Shown here: in pieces, positions 14,147 to 21,630 of the stretch
Position numbering within the stretch: the stretch's first letter is position 1
Layout: every line of letters starts with the position of its first letter
Source of the DNA: Streptococcus mitis
GTDB taxonomy: Bacteria > Bacillota > Bacilli > Lactobacillales > Streptococcaceae
DNA length: 26,541 bases
Assembly (NCBI GenBank): GCA_018364455.1
Contig: JAGZLW010000025.1
Coordinates: 1 to 26,541, forward strand
Direction of reading: 5' to 3'
The notes under the pieces: model-generated
What the model saw: the letters and a program-made list of their open reading frames with translations, nothing else
What the model was told of the DNA's origin: nothing
Database searches by the model: none
Program-made: the position numbers and the translations under genes

Positions 14147-15694
14147 ATGACTAAACGCGCCTTAATCAGCGTCTCAGACAAAGTGGGCATTGTTGAATTT
14201 GCCCAAGAACTTAAAAAACTTGGTTGGGAGATTATCTCGACTGGTGGAACCAAGGTTGCCCTTGATACTGCTGGGGTGGACACCATTGCGATTGATGATG
14301 TGACTGGTTTTCCAGAAATGATGGACGGTCGTGTCAAGACCCTTCATCCAAATATCCACGGTGGGCTTCTCGCTCGTCGTGACTTGGATAGTCACTTGGA
14401 AGCAGCTAAGGAGAACCAGATTGAGCTTATCGACCTTGTTGTAGTTAACCTTTACCCATTTAAGGAAACCATCCTCAAACCAGACGTGACTTATGCTGAT
14501 GCGGTTGAGAACATCGATATCGGTGGGCCATCTATGCTTCGTTCAGCAGCTAAAAACCATGCCAGTGTTACAGTTGTGGTAGATCCTGCTGACTACGCTG
14601 TGGTTTTGGACGAATTGGCAGCAAACGGCGAAACCTCTTATGAAACTCGCCAACGTTTGGCAGCCAAAGTATTTCGTCACACAGCGGCTTATGATGCCTT
14701 GATTGCAGAATACTTCACAGCTCAAGTGGGCGAAAGCAAACCAGAAAAGTTGACCTTGACCTATGACCTCAAACAAGCTATGCGTTATGGGGAAAATCCT
14801 CAGCAGGATGCGGACTTCTACCAGAAAGCTTTGCCGACTGATTACTCCATTGCATCAGCCAAACAGCTAAACGGTAAAGACTTGTCCTTCAACAATATCC
14901 GTGATGCGGATGCTGCCATTCGTATTATCCGTGACTTCAAAGACCGTCCAACTGTTGTGGCTCTCAAACACATGAACCCATGTGGAATCGGTCAGGCTGA
15001 TAACATTGAGACTGCTTGGGACTACGCTTATGAGTCTGACCCAGTGTCTATCTTTGGTGGTATCGTTGTTCTTAACCGTGAGGTGGATGCTGCGACAGCT
15101 GAGAAGATGCACGGCGTTTTCCTTGAAATCATCATTGCACCAAGCTATACGGATGAAGCGCTAGCCATTTTGACTAATAAAAAGAAAAACTTGCGTATCC
15201 TTGCCTTGCCATTTGATGCTCAAGAGGCCAGTGAAGTGGAAGCAGAATACACAGGTGTAGTTGGTGGACTTCTGGTGCAAAACCAAGACGTTATCAAAGA
15301 AAGTCCAGCTGACTGGCAAGTGGTGACCAAACGCCAACCAACTGAGACAGAAGCAACTGCTCTTGAATTTGCTTGGAAGGCCATCAAGTACGTGAAATCA
15401 AACGGTATCATTGTGACCAACGACCACATGACACTTGGTGTTGGCCCGGGTCAAACCAATCGTGTGGCCTCTGTGCGTATTGCCATTGAACAAGCTAAAA
15501 ATCGTCTTGACGGAGCTGTGCTTGCTTCCGATGCCTTCTTCCCATTTGCGGATAATGTGGAAGAAATCGCTAAAGCAGGTATCAAGGCTATCATCCAGCC
15601 AGGTGGGTCCGTCCGTGACCAAGAGTCTATCGAAGCTGCGGATAAATATGGCTTGACCATGATCTTCACAGGTGTGAGACATTTTAGACATTAA
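14147..15694 (+). CDS. purH: bifunctional AICAR transformylase / IMP cyclohydrolase
   Basis: This 515-residue enzyme performs the last two steps to IMP. The N-terminal cyclohydrolase half includes ISTGGTKVALDTAG and GRVKTLHPNIHGGLLARR. The C-terminal transformylase half has the MLRSAAKNH link region, LRYGENPQQ-like YGENPQQDA and the catalytic KHMNPCGIG (Lys-His). The end FTGVRHFRH is the usual family end. ATG 14147 is chosen because AAAAGGAG (about 14130-14137) is correctly spaced; ATG 14126 lies upstream of that site. It directly follows vanZ and precedes a strong terminator, so it closes the first pur transcript. Confidence 0.97.
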   Translation: MTKRALISVSDKVGIVEFAQELKKLGWEIISTGGTKVALDTAGVDTIAIDDVTGFPEMMDGRVKTLHPNIHGGLLARRDLDSHLEAAKENQIELIDLVVVNLYPFKETILKPDVTYADAVENIDIGGPSMLRSAAKNHASVTVVVDPADYAVVLDELAANGETSYETRQRLAAKVFRHTAAYDALIAEYFTAQVGESKPEKLTLTYDLKQAMRYGENPQQDADFYQKALPTDYSIASAKQLNGKDLSFNNIRDADAAIRIIRDFKDRPTVVALKHMNPCGIGQADNIETAWDYAYESDPVSIFGGIVVLNREVDAATAEKMHGVFLEIIIAPSYTDEALAILTNKKKNLRILALPFDAQEASEVEAEYTGVVGGLLVQNQDVIKESPADWQVVTKRQPTETEATALEFAWKAIKYVKSNGIIVTNDHMTLGVGPGQTNRVASVRIAIEQAKNRLDGAVLASDAFFPFADNVEEIAKAGIKAIIQPGGSVRDQESIEAADKYGLTMIFTGVRHFRH

Positions 15695-15700
15695 GAACCT

Positions 15701-15733
15701 AAAGGAAAGAAAACAGTTTCTTTCCTTTTTTAC
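15701..15733 (+). terminator. terminator after purH
   Basis: AAAGGAAAGAAA (15701-15712) and TTTCTTTCCTTT (15717-15728) form a perfect 12-bp stem with loop ACAG and a T-rich tail. It separates the purC-H transcript from purD, which has its own promoter. Confidence 0.85.
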
Positions 15734-15759
15734 TTTAAAAAGCTTAATGAAACAAGATT

Positions 15760-15782
15760 AAAACGAACGTTTGTGGTATAAT
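15760..15782 (+). promoter_or_regulatory. purD promoter with candidate PurBox
   Basis: An extended -10 (TGgTATAAT, 15774-15782) has no good -35. Immediately upstream is AAAACGAACGTTTG (15760-15773), containing the CGAAC core of lactic-acid-bacterial PurBoxes in an AT-rich context. TTCGC at about 15795 could be an inverted partner. A strong -10 with a weak -35 fits PurR activation. Confidence 0.6.
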
Positions 15783-15814
15783 GTTAGTAAATAATTCGCA
15801 AAAGAGGTTGTGAG

Positions 15815-17074
15815 ATGAAACTACTTGTTGTCGGTTCGGGTGGTCGTGAACATGCGATTGCTAAGAAGTTGCTTGAGTCAAAAGAGGTAGAAAAGGTTTT
15901 TGTTGCTCCTGGGAATGATGGGATGACTCTGGATGGTTTGGAATTGGTAAATATCTCTATTTCCGAACATTATAAATTGATTGAGTTTGTAAAAGCCAAC
16001 GATATTGCTTGGTCATTTATCGGGCCAGATGATGCCCTTGCGGCTGGTATTGTGGATGATTTCCATGCAGCTGGTCTCAAAGCCTTTGGTCCGACAAGAT
16101 TGGCAGCGGAGCTGGAATGGTCCAAGGATTTTGCCAAGGAAATCATGGTCAAATACGGCGTTCCGACAGCAATATATGGCACATTTTCAGATTTCGAGGA
16201 AGCCAAGGCCTATATCGAAAAGCAGGGTGCGCCTATCGTAGTCAAGGCAGATGGCTTGGCGCTTGGGAAGGGTGTCGTCGTTGCGGAGACGGTTGAGCAA
16301 GCAGTCGAAGCAGCTCACGAGATGCTTTTGGACAATAAATTTGGTGACTCAGGTGCGCGTGTGGTTATTGAGGAATTCCTTGAAGGAGAGGAATTTTCAC
16401 TCTTTGCCTTTGTCAATGGTGATAAGTTCTACATCATGCCAACAGCTCAGGACCACAAACGTGCCTATAATGGCGATAAGGGGCCTAACACGGGGGGTAT
16501 GGGTGCCTATGCACCAGTTCCACACTTACCACAGAGTGTGGTTGATACAGCGGTTGACACCATTGTCAAGCCAGTCCTTGAGGGCATGATTCAAGAAGGT
16601 CGTCCTTATCTGGGTATCCTTTACGCAGGGCTTATCCTGACAGCTGATGGACCTAAGGTCATCGAGTTTAATGCTCGCTTCGGAGATCCAGAAACTCAGA
16701 TTATCTTGCCTCGTCTGACCTCTGATTTTGCACAAAATATCACAGATATTCTGGATGGTAAGGAGCCAAACATTACCTGGACGGACAAGGGTGTGACTCT
16801 GGGTGTGGTTGTCGCATCCAAGGGTTACCCGCTAGACTATGAAAAAGGTGTCGAGTTGCCAGCCAAGACAGAAGGAGACATCATCACCTACTATGCAGGT
16901 GCTAAGTTTGCGGAAAATAGCAGAGCACTGCTCTCAAACGGTGGACGTGTCTATATGCTCGTCACCACAGCAAACACCGTCAAAGAAGCCCAAAATACCA
17001 TCTACCAAGAACTCGCTCAACAAAAAACAGAAGGCCTCTTCTACCGAACCGATATCGGAAGCAAGGGAGTATGA
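15815..17074 (+). CDS. purD: phosphoribosylamine-glycine ligase (GAR synthetase)
   Basis: This 419-residue ATP-grasp enzyme ligates glycine to phosphoribosylamine. Family features are the N-terminal LLVVGSGGREHAI, IGPDDALAAG, the ATP-grasp lid VVKADGLALGKGVVVA (about residues 145-160), DHKRAYNGDKGPNTGGMGAY (about 214-233) and EFNARFGDPETQ (signature, about 285-296). Start ATG 15815 follows AGAGGTTGTGAG. It is the first gene of the second pur transcript. The stop codon overlaps a possible upstream ATG of the next gene. Confidence 0.97.
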   Translation: MKLLVVGSGGREHAIAKKLLESKEVEKVFVAPGNDGMTLDGLELVNISISEHYKLIEFVKANDIAWSFIGPDDALAAGIVDDFHAAGLKAFGPTRLAAELEWSKDFAKEIMVKYGVPTAIYGTFSDFEEAKAYIEKQGAPIVVKADGLALGKGVVVAETVEQAVEAAHEMLLDNKFGDSGARVVIEEFLEGEEFSLFAFVNGDKFYIMPTAQDHKRAYNGDKGPNTGGMGAYAPVPHLPQSVVDTAVDTIVKPVLEGMIQEGRPYLGILYAGLILTADGPKVIEFNARFGDPETQIILPRLTSDFAQNITDILDGKEPNITWTDKGVTLGVVVASKGYPLDYEKGVELPAKTEGDIITYYAGAKFAENSRALLSNGGRVYMLVTTANTVKEAQNTIYQELAQQKTEGLFYRTDIGSKGV

Positions 17075-17076
17075 AT

Positions 17077-17535
17077 ATGATTGAAAAATTAAGTATTATA
17101 ATATCGTTGCTAACAGCCTTAGTTGCGGTATGGAACAGTTGGTTCACAATAAAATCATTTAATGAGACACGTAAATACGATGTCAAAAAAATGAGATATG
17201 AAAAATTATACGTCTATTATATGGAGTATATCTCAAGAAAAGAAAAATTAAATTTTTTGTCTTCGACAGATACAATCAACACATTGAATTATATATTTAG
17301 TGTTTATGATAATATTAAATTTTTAATGGATAAAGAAATTTCAGATAACCTCAATATTCTTCAAAATAATCTTGAAAAAGAGCGTAATCAATTTTTATCA
17401 GATTTTGATAAAATGAATTTGGACGAAAGAAGTAGAAGATTGGATGAGTTGATACAGGCTTCTAAAAGCTTTAACGGGGAATTTAAGAAATATTATCAGC
17501 TTCAACTATCAAAAGATTATAATAAATTAGTTTAA
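17077..17535 (+). CDS. AT-rich orphan: N-terminal membrane anchor plus helical domain, function unknown
   Basis: This 152-residue protein has one hydrophobic helix (about residues 5-22, LSIIISLLTALVAVWNSW). The rest is a charged, Lys/Glu/Asn-rich, probably helical cytoplasmic region with a coiled-coil tendency near 85-130. ATG 17077 has AAGGGAG at 17063-17069; ATG 17071 is too close to that site. Codon use is strikingly AT-rich beside purD and purE, marking it as an acquired insertion. It lies in the same orientation and keeps a ribosome site for purE (17538-17545). Family not recognised. Small anchored helical proteins of this kind occur among phage-defence accessories, but nothing here proves that. 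Confidence 0.7.
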   Translation: MIEKLSIIISLLTALVAVWNSWFTIKSFNETRKYDVKKMRYEKLYVYYMEYISRKEKLNFLSSTDTINTLNYIFSVYDNIKFLMDKEISDNLNILQNNLEKERNQFLSDFDKMNLDERSRRLDELIQASKSFNGEFKKYYQLQLSKDYNKLV

Positions 17536-17556
17536 AAAGAGAGAAATTAAGAAAAT

Positions 17557-18045
17557 ATGAAACCGATTATTTCCATTATCATGGGCTCCAAATCCGACTG
17601 GGCAACCATGCAAAAAACAGCCGAAGTCCTGGACCGTTTCGGCGTTACTTACGAAAAGAAAGTTGTTTCAGCCCACCGGACACCAGACCTCATGTTCAGA
17701 CATGCTGAAGAAGCTCGTAGCCGTGGCATAAAGGTCATCATCGCAGGTGCTGGTGGCGCAGCCCATTTGCCAGGTATGGTAGCAGCTAAAACAACCCTTC
17801 CAGTCATCGGGGTACCCGTCAAGTCTCGTGCTCTTAGTGGCGTGGACTCGCTCTACTCTATCGTTCAGATGCCGGGCGGTGTGCCTGTTGCGACAATGGC
17901 TATCGGTGAGGCAGGTGCGACCAATGCGGCCCTCTTTGCCCTTCGTCTCCTATCAGTAGAGGATCAGGCTATCGCGACAGCATTGGCAGATTTTGCAGAA
18001 GAACAAGGAAAAATCGCAGAGGAGTCGACAAATGAGCTCATCTAA
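17557..18045 (+). CDS. purE: N5-carboxyaminoimidazole ribonucleotide mutase
   Basis: This 162-residue class I PurE converts N5-CAIR to CAIR, following PurK. The landmarks are IIMGSKSDWATM (about residues 7-18), VVSAHRTPDLM with the catalytic His (about 36-46), AGAGGAAHLPGMVAA and GVPVATMAIGEAGATNAAL. It overlaps purK by 14 nt, indicating coupled expression of consecutive enzymes. Length is normal. Confidence 0.97.
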   Translation: MKPIISIIMGSKSDWATMQKTAEVLDRFGVTYEKKVVSAHRTPDLMFRHAEEARSRGIKVIIAGAGGAAHLPGMVAAKTTLPVIGVPVKSRALSGVDSLYSIVQMPGGVPVATMAIGEAGATNAALFALRLLSVEDQAIATALADFAEEQGKIAEESTNELI

Positions 18046-19105
18046 AACAATCGGAATTATCGGTGGTGGTCAGCTTGGTCAGATGATGGCCATTTCTGCT
18101 ATTTACATGGGGCACAAGGTCATTGCGCTGGATCCGGTAGCGGATTGCCCGGCCTCTCGCGTCGCGGAAATCATTGTGGCGCCTTATAATGACGTGGATG
18201 CTCTGCGTCAGTTGGCTGAGCGTTGCGATATCTTGACCTATGAGTTTGAAAATGTCGATGCCGATGGTTTGGATGCTGTCATTAAGGATGGTCAGCTCCC
18301 TCAAGGGACAGACCTGCTCCGCATTTCCCAAAATCGCATCTTTGAAAAGGACTTTCTCTCAAATAAGGCTCAAGTAACGGTGGCACCTTACAAGGTTGTG
18401 ACTTCTAGCCAAGACTTGGCAGATATTGACCTGTCGAAAACCTATGTCCTCAAGACTGCAACTGGTGGCTACGATGGACATGGTCAAAAGGTCATTTGCT
18501 CAGCAGAAGATTTAGAAGAGGCCTATGTACTAGCTGATTCTACAGACTGTGTTTTGGAAGAATTTGTGAACTTTGACCTTGAAATTTCTGTCATCGTGTC
18601 AGGAAATGGCAAGGACGTGACAGTTTTCCCAGTTCAGGAAAATATTCACCGAAACAACATCCTTTCAAAAACTATTGTGCCTGCTCGCATTTCAGAAAGT
18701 TTAGCTGAGAAAGCCAAAGCTATGGCCGTGCGAATTGCTGAGCAGCTTAATCTATCTGGAACCCTTTGCGTGGAAATGTTTGCGACAGCTGACGACATCA
18801 TTGTCAACGAGATTGCTCCACGACCACACAACTCTGGGCATTATTCAATTGAAGCCTGCGACTTCTCCCAGTTTGATACCCACATTTTAGGTGTTCTGGG
18901 AGCATCATTGCCAGAAATTAAATTACATGCTCCAGCCGTTATGCTCAATGTCCTCGGCCAGCATGTCGAGGATGCTGAAAAATATGTCACAGAAAATCCA
19001 AGCGCCCACCTCCACATGTATGGTAAAATAGAAGCAAAGCATAACCGCAAGATGGGACATGTGACTTTGTTTAGTGATGAACCAGATAGGATTGGAGAAC
19101 TATAG
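18032..19105 (+). CDS. purK: 5-(carboxyamino)imidazole ribonucleotide synthase
   Basis: This 357-residue ATP-grasp enzyme carboxylates AIR with ATP and bicarbonate. Motifs include GIIGGGQLGQMM (about residues 7-18), YEFENVD, VLKTATGGYDGHGQKV, EEFVNFDLEISVIV, FPVQENIH and NEIAPRPHNSGHYSIEAC. ATG 18032 follows GAGGAG at about 18019-18024, inside the end of purE. The tail stops at FSDEPDRIGEL; as I remember relatives, they run a few residues further after FSDxPD. The last codons may therefore have been replaced when the AT-rich cassette downstream was inserted. The main fold is intact and the enzyme should be active. Confidence 0.96.
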   Translation: MSSSKTIGIIGGGQLGQMMAISAIYMGHKVIALDPVADCPASRVAEIIVAPYNDVDALRQLAERCDILTYEFENVDADGLDAVIKDGQLPQGTDLLRISQNRIFEKDFLSNKAQVTVAPYKVVTSSQDLADIDLSKTYVLKTATGGYDGHGQKVICSAEDLEEAYVLADSTDCVLEEFVNFDLEISVIVSGNGKDVTVFPVQENIHRNNILSKTIVPARISESLAEKAKAMAVRIAEQLNLSGTLCVEMFATADDIIVNEIAPRPHNSGHYSIEACDFSQFDTHILGVLGASLPEIKLHAPAVMLNVLGQHVEDAEKYVTENPSAHLHMYGKIEAKHNRKMGHVTLFSDEPDRIGEL

Positions 19106-19151
19106 ATAGGTACTATATTTCTTTCAGTTGCTTATAGATAGGAGAATTACA

Positions 19152-20624
19152 TTGTTATTAACTGAATTTAAAATTAATGCTCTCAACCAGGATTATAACG
19201 TTGATTTAATTTTTGAAAATAATAAAACAATATTTATTGGTGAAAATGGTATTGGTAAAACAACAATACTATCAATTTTATATTATTTATTAGATTTAAA
19301 TTATACAGAATTACTTCGATTTACTTTTGATAGTATAGAGTTGACCTTTAAAAACTCTAGCCCTCTAAAAATTACAAAACGTGATATAAGAGAGGAACTA
19401 GAGCGATTGGACCGTGGTAAAATAGGCAGGCGTCACCCAAGATATCGGATAGAGATAGACAATTTTATAAGAGTAATTGAAGAAGACCCTGAATTGTCTG
19501 AAGACATAAAAAGAATAATAGTTTCAGGTGCAGATAATTCTAACTCCTATATAGAAGTAATGAATATATTACGTAAAAAAAGAGGATTTGGGCAATCTGC
19601 AATTCGTTTTAGAGAAGATATTTTTTCAGAACTATCTTATCGTCTTAATCCGCCGTCGTATAAATTACTAATAGATAAGATAGAAGATATAAAAACAAAT
19701 TATAAAATTCTCTATTTCCCAACATATCGAAGAATTGAAGAAAATTTGGCTCAGTTAGATTTGGAAACAAGGGATGAAAGAATTATAAATAAATCAAATG
19801 GTGAGCTAATTCATTTTGGTATGGAGGATGTTGAACAAAAAATAGAAAATTTACTTAATAAAATTAGTAAAGAAACAAATGAAAGTTACAACACAATGAC
19901 TGGCGGTTTATTAAATAAATTTGCAGAAGGAAATTTAGATGTATCTTTTGAACCATTTGATAGAGATACTGTTATAATAGCACTCTCACGATTAGGAAAT
20001 AAAGTTACTAAAAAGTCTAAAGACACTATTCTGAAAAAAATCGAGAATAACACGCTTATAGAGGATAAGTATTTGAACTATCTTGTTTCAAGTATTGTAA
20101 AAAATTATAAAAAATTAGAAGAGATAGATAGTAGAATTGATGATTTCACAGAGAAAGTAAATAAATATTTATTTAACAAAAAATTTTTCTATGATGCTGA
20201 GTCATTGAAACTGGAAATAAAAAGAACAAATTCAGAGGGCGAAATAAAAACTCATAGGGACTTCTTCGGTAAAGAAGTAGAAGAAGTAATCAAGTTAGAA
20301 AGTCTATCATCGGGTGAAAAACAGCTAGTTTCAGCATTTTCAAAAATTTTTTTAGAGGATGAGAAAAAGTTACTTATATTGTTTGATGAGCCAGAATTAT
20401 CTCTTTCTGTACCGTGGCAGAAAGAATTTATCTATGATATCTCTCAAGCCGGGACATGTAAATTTTTATTAGTTGTTACTCATTCTCCATTTATTTATGA
20501 TCAATTATTCAAATTTGCTAGAGATATTGATAAATTTATTACCGAGACTGATAAAACTATTGATGAATCAGAAGGAATCTCTTCATTTTGGGATGAATCA
20601 GCTTTTGATGACGATACATTTTAG
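19152..20624 (+). CDS. SMC/ABC-like AAA ATPase, AriA-like component of a PARIS-type defence pair
   Basis: This 490-residue ATPase starts at TTG 19152, with ATAGGAGA at 19137-19144; an in-frame TTG at 19128 lies upstream of that site. Walker A GENGIGKTT (residues 30-38), ABC signature LSSGEKQ (385-391), Walker B LLILFDEPE (407-415) and switch VVTHSP (441-446) enclose about 340 residues of charged helical insert with coiled-coil tendency. This is the AAA_15/AAA_21 (OLD-like) layout, but no TOPRIM follows in the same chain. The next gene supplies a DUF4435 protein. ATPase + DUF4435 is the composition of PARIS (AriA-AriB), in which AriA senses phage anti-restriction proteins and releases the AriB toxin. 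The gene is very AT-rich and inserted between purK and purB. ATPase class is certain; the PARIS assignment is inferred. Confidence 0.75.
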   Translation: MLLTEFKINALNQDYNVDLIFENNKTIFIGENGIGKTTILSILYYLLDLNYTELLRFTFDSIELTFKNSSPLKITKRDIREELERLDRGKIGRRHPRYRIEIDNFIRVIEEDPELSEDIKRIIVSGADNSNSYIEVMNILRKKRGFGQSAIRFREDIFSELSYRLNPPSYKLLIDKIEDIKTNYKILYFPTYRRIEENLAQLDLETRDERIINKSNGELIHFGMEDVEQKIENLLNKISKETNESYNTMTGGLLNKFAEGNLDVSFEPFDRDTVIIALSRLGNKVTKKSKDTILKKIENNTLIEDKYLNYLVSSIVKNYKKLEEIDSRIDDFTEKVNKYLFNKKFFYDAESLKLEIKRTNSEGEIKTHRDFFGKEVEEVIKLESLSSGEKQLVSAFSKIFLEDEKKLLILFDEPELSLSVPWQKEFIYDISQAGTCKFLLVVTHSPFIYDQLFKFARDIDKFITETDKTIDESEGISSFWDESAFDDDTF

Positions 20625-20639
20625 CTAATGGAGAAGATT

Positions 20640-21596
20640 ATGGAAAGAGTTAATTTAGAAAATCTCCAAAAATCCAAAGAGGAGCCTTCGGTTGTATGGT
20701 CTGAGTATAAAAATGATTGTAGGCATAATCCTGATATGTATTTTGTCTTTTATGAAGGAAAAGATAGGCAATATTACGATGTAAGAATAAATTCTAAAAC
20801 ATCAAATTTTAATGCTTATATTGCTGGAAATAAGGCAAAAGTTTTAGCTGTGTTTGAAAAAATAAAGCGAGAAGATGGGGAAAAATCATTAAAAAACACT
20901 CTCTTCTTTATTGATAAAGATTATGAACGAAAAGATAAAGTATATGATTCTCATATTTATGTTACACAGAAGTATTCAATTGAAAACTATTATGTAAGTC
21001 ATAAAGCAATGGAAAAGATATTAAGATTCCATTTTGGGCTTAATCCAAAATCAGAAGCCTCTATTAAAATAATGAAATTATTTGATGACAGATATGAAGA
21101 ATTTATTTCTATACTAATGGAACTTAATTTATGGGCAATTGCTTGTAAATCAGTAGATTTTATTATTAATTTCGATCTTATAAGAGTAAAAGAAAATCCC
21201 TATAATATTATTGATATTAGCTATAAAGAGATCCAACAGAAGAATGAACTTAACTTCGATTATTTTATAGAATTGTATGAGAAAAAGTTATTACAACACA
21301 AAAACTCTGATGCTAAATATGAATATGATTACTCTGAATATATTTTAAAAAAAGAAAATATCAGAGATTTTTTTGATAATAAAAGTAAGTATTATAGAAC
21401 AAATATTGAATATTATTTTAGAGGTAAATTTATAATTTGTTTCTTGGTCCGTTTTTTACAAACACTTACACAAAAGCATTCGGGAATACTTAAACCAGAA
21501 TTTCAAGTCACTGAAAAAAATGTTATGAGTTTATTTACAAATCAAGCGGACACACCTAAAAAATTAGAGGATTATTTAAACAATAAACTCTGCTAA
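20640..21596 (+). CDS. DUF4435 (TOPRIM-like) protein, AriB-like effector of a PARIS-type pair
   Basis: This 318-residue protein has an N-terminal VFYEGKDRQYYDV (about residues 36-48), like the glutamate motif of TOPRIM/OLD nucleases. FFIDKDYE (about 89-96) is an acidic DxD-type strand, and YSIENYY (112-118) is typical of DUF4435. The remainder is charged and helical. In PARIS the DUF4435 protein AriB is the toxic nuclease held by the ATPase and released on phage infection; for this protein that role is inferred. ATG 20640 is favoured because GGAGA (20630-20634) precedes it; ATG 20628 has no ribosome site. Its start is 15 nt after the ATPase stop, so the two are one unit. It is AT-rich and followed after 34 nt by purB. 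Confidence 0.72.
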   Translation: MERVNLENLQKSKEEPSVVWSEYKNDCRHNPDMYFVFYEGKDRQYYDVRINSKTSNFNAYIAGNKAKVLAVFEKIKREDGEKSLKNTLFFIDKDYERKDKVYDSHIYVTQKYSIENYYVSHKAMEKILRFHFGLNPKSEASIKIMKLFDDRYEEFISILMELNLWAIACKSVDFIINFDLIRVKENPYNIIDISYKEIQQKNELNFDYFIELYEKKLLQHKNSDAKYEYDYSEYILKKENIRDFFDNKSKYYRTNIEYYFRGKFIICFLVRFLQTLTQKHSGILKPEFQVTEKNVMSLFTNQADTPKKLEDYLNNKLC

Positions 21597-21630
21597 AATT
21601 TTTATTATTAATGGTTACAAGGAGAAAAAA

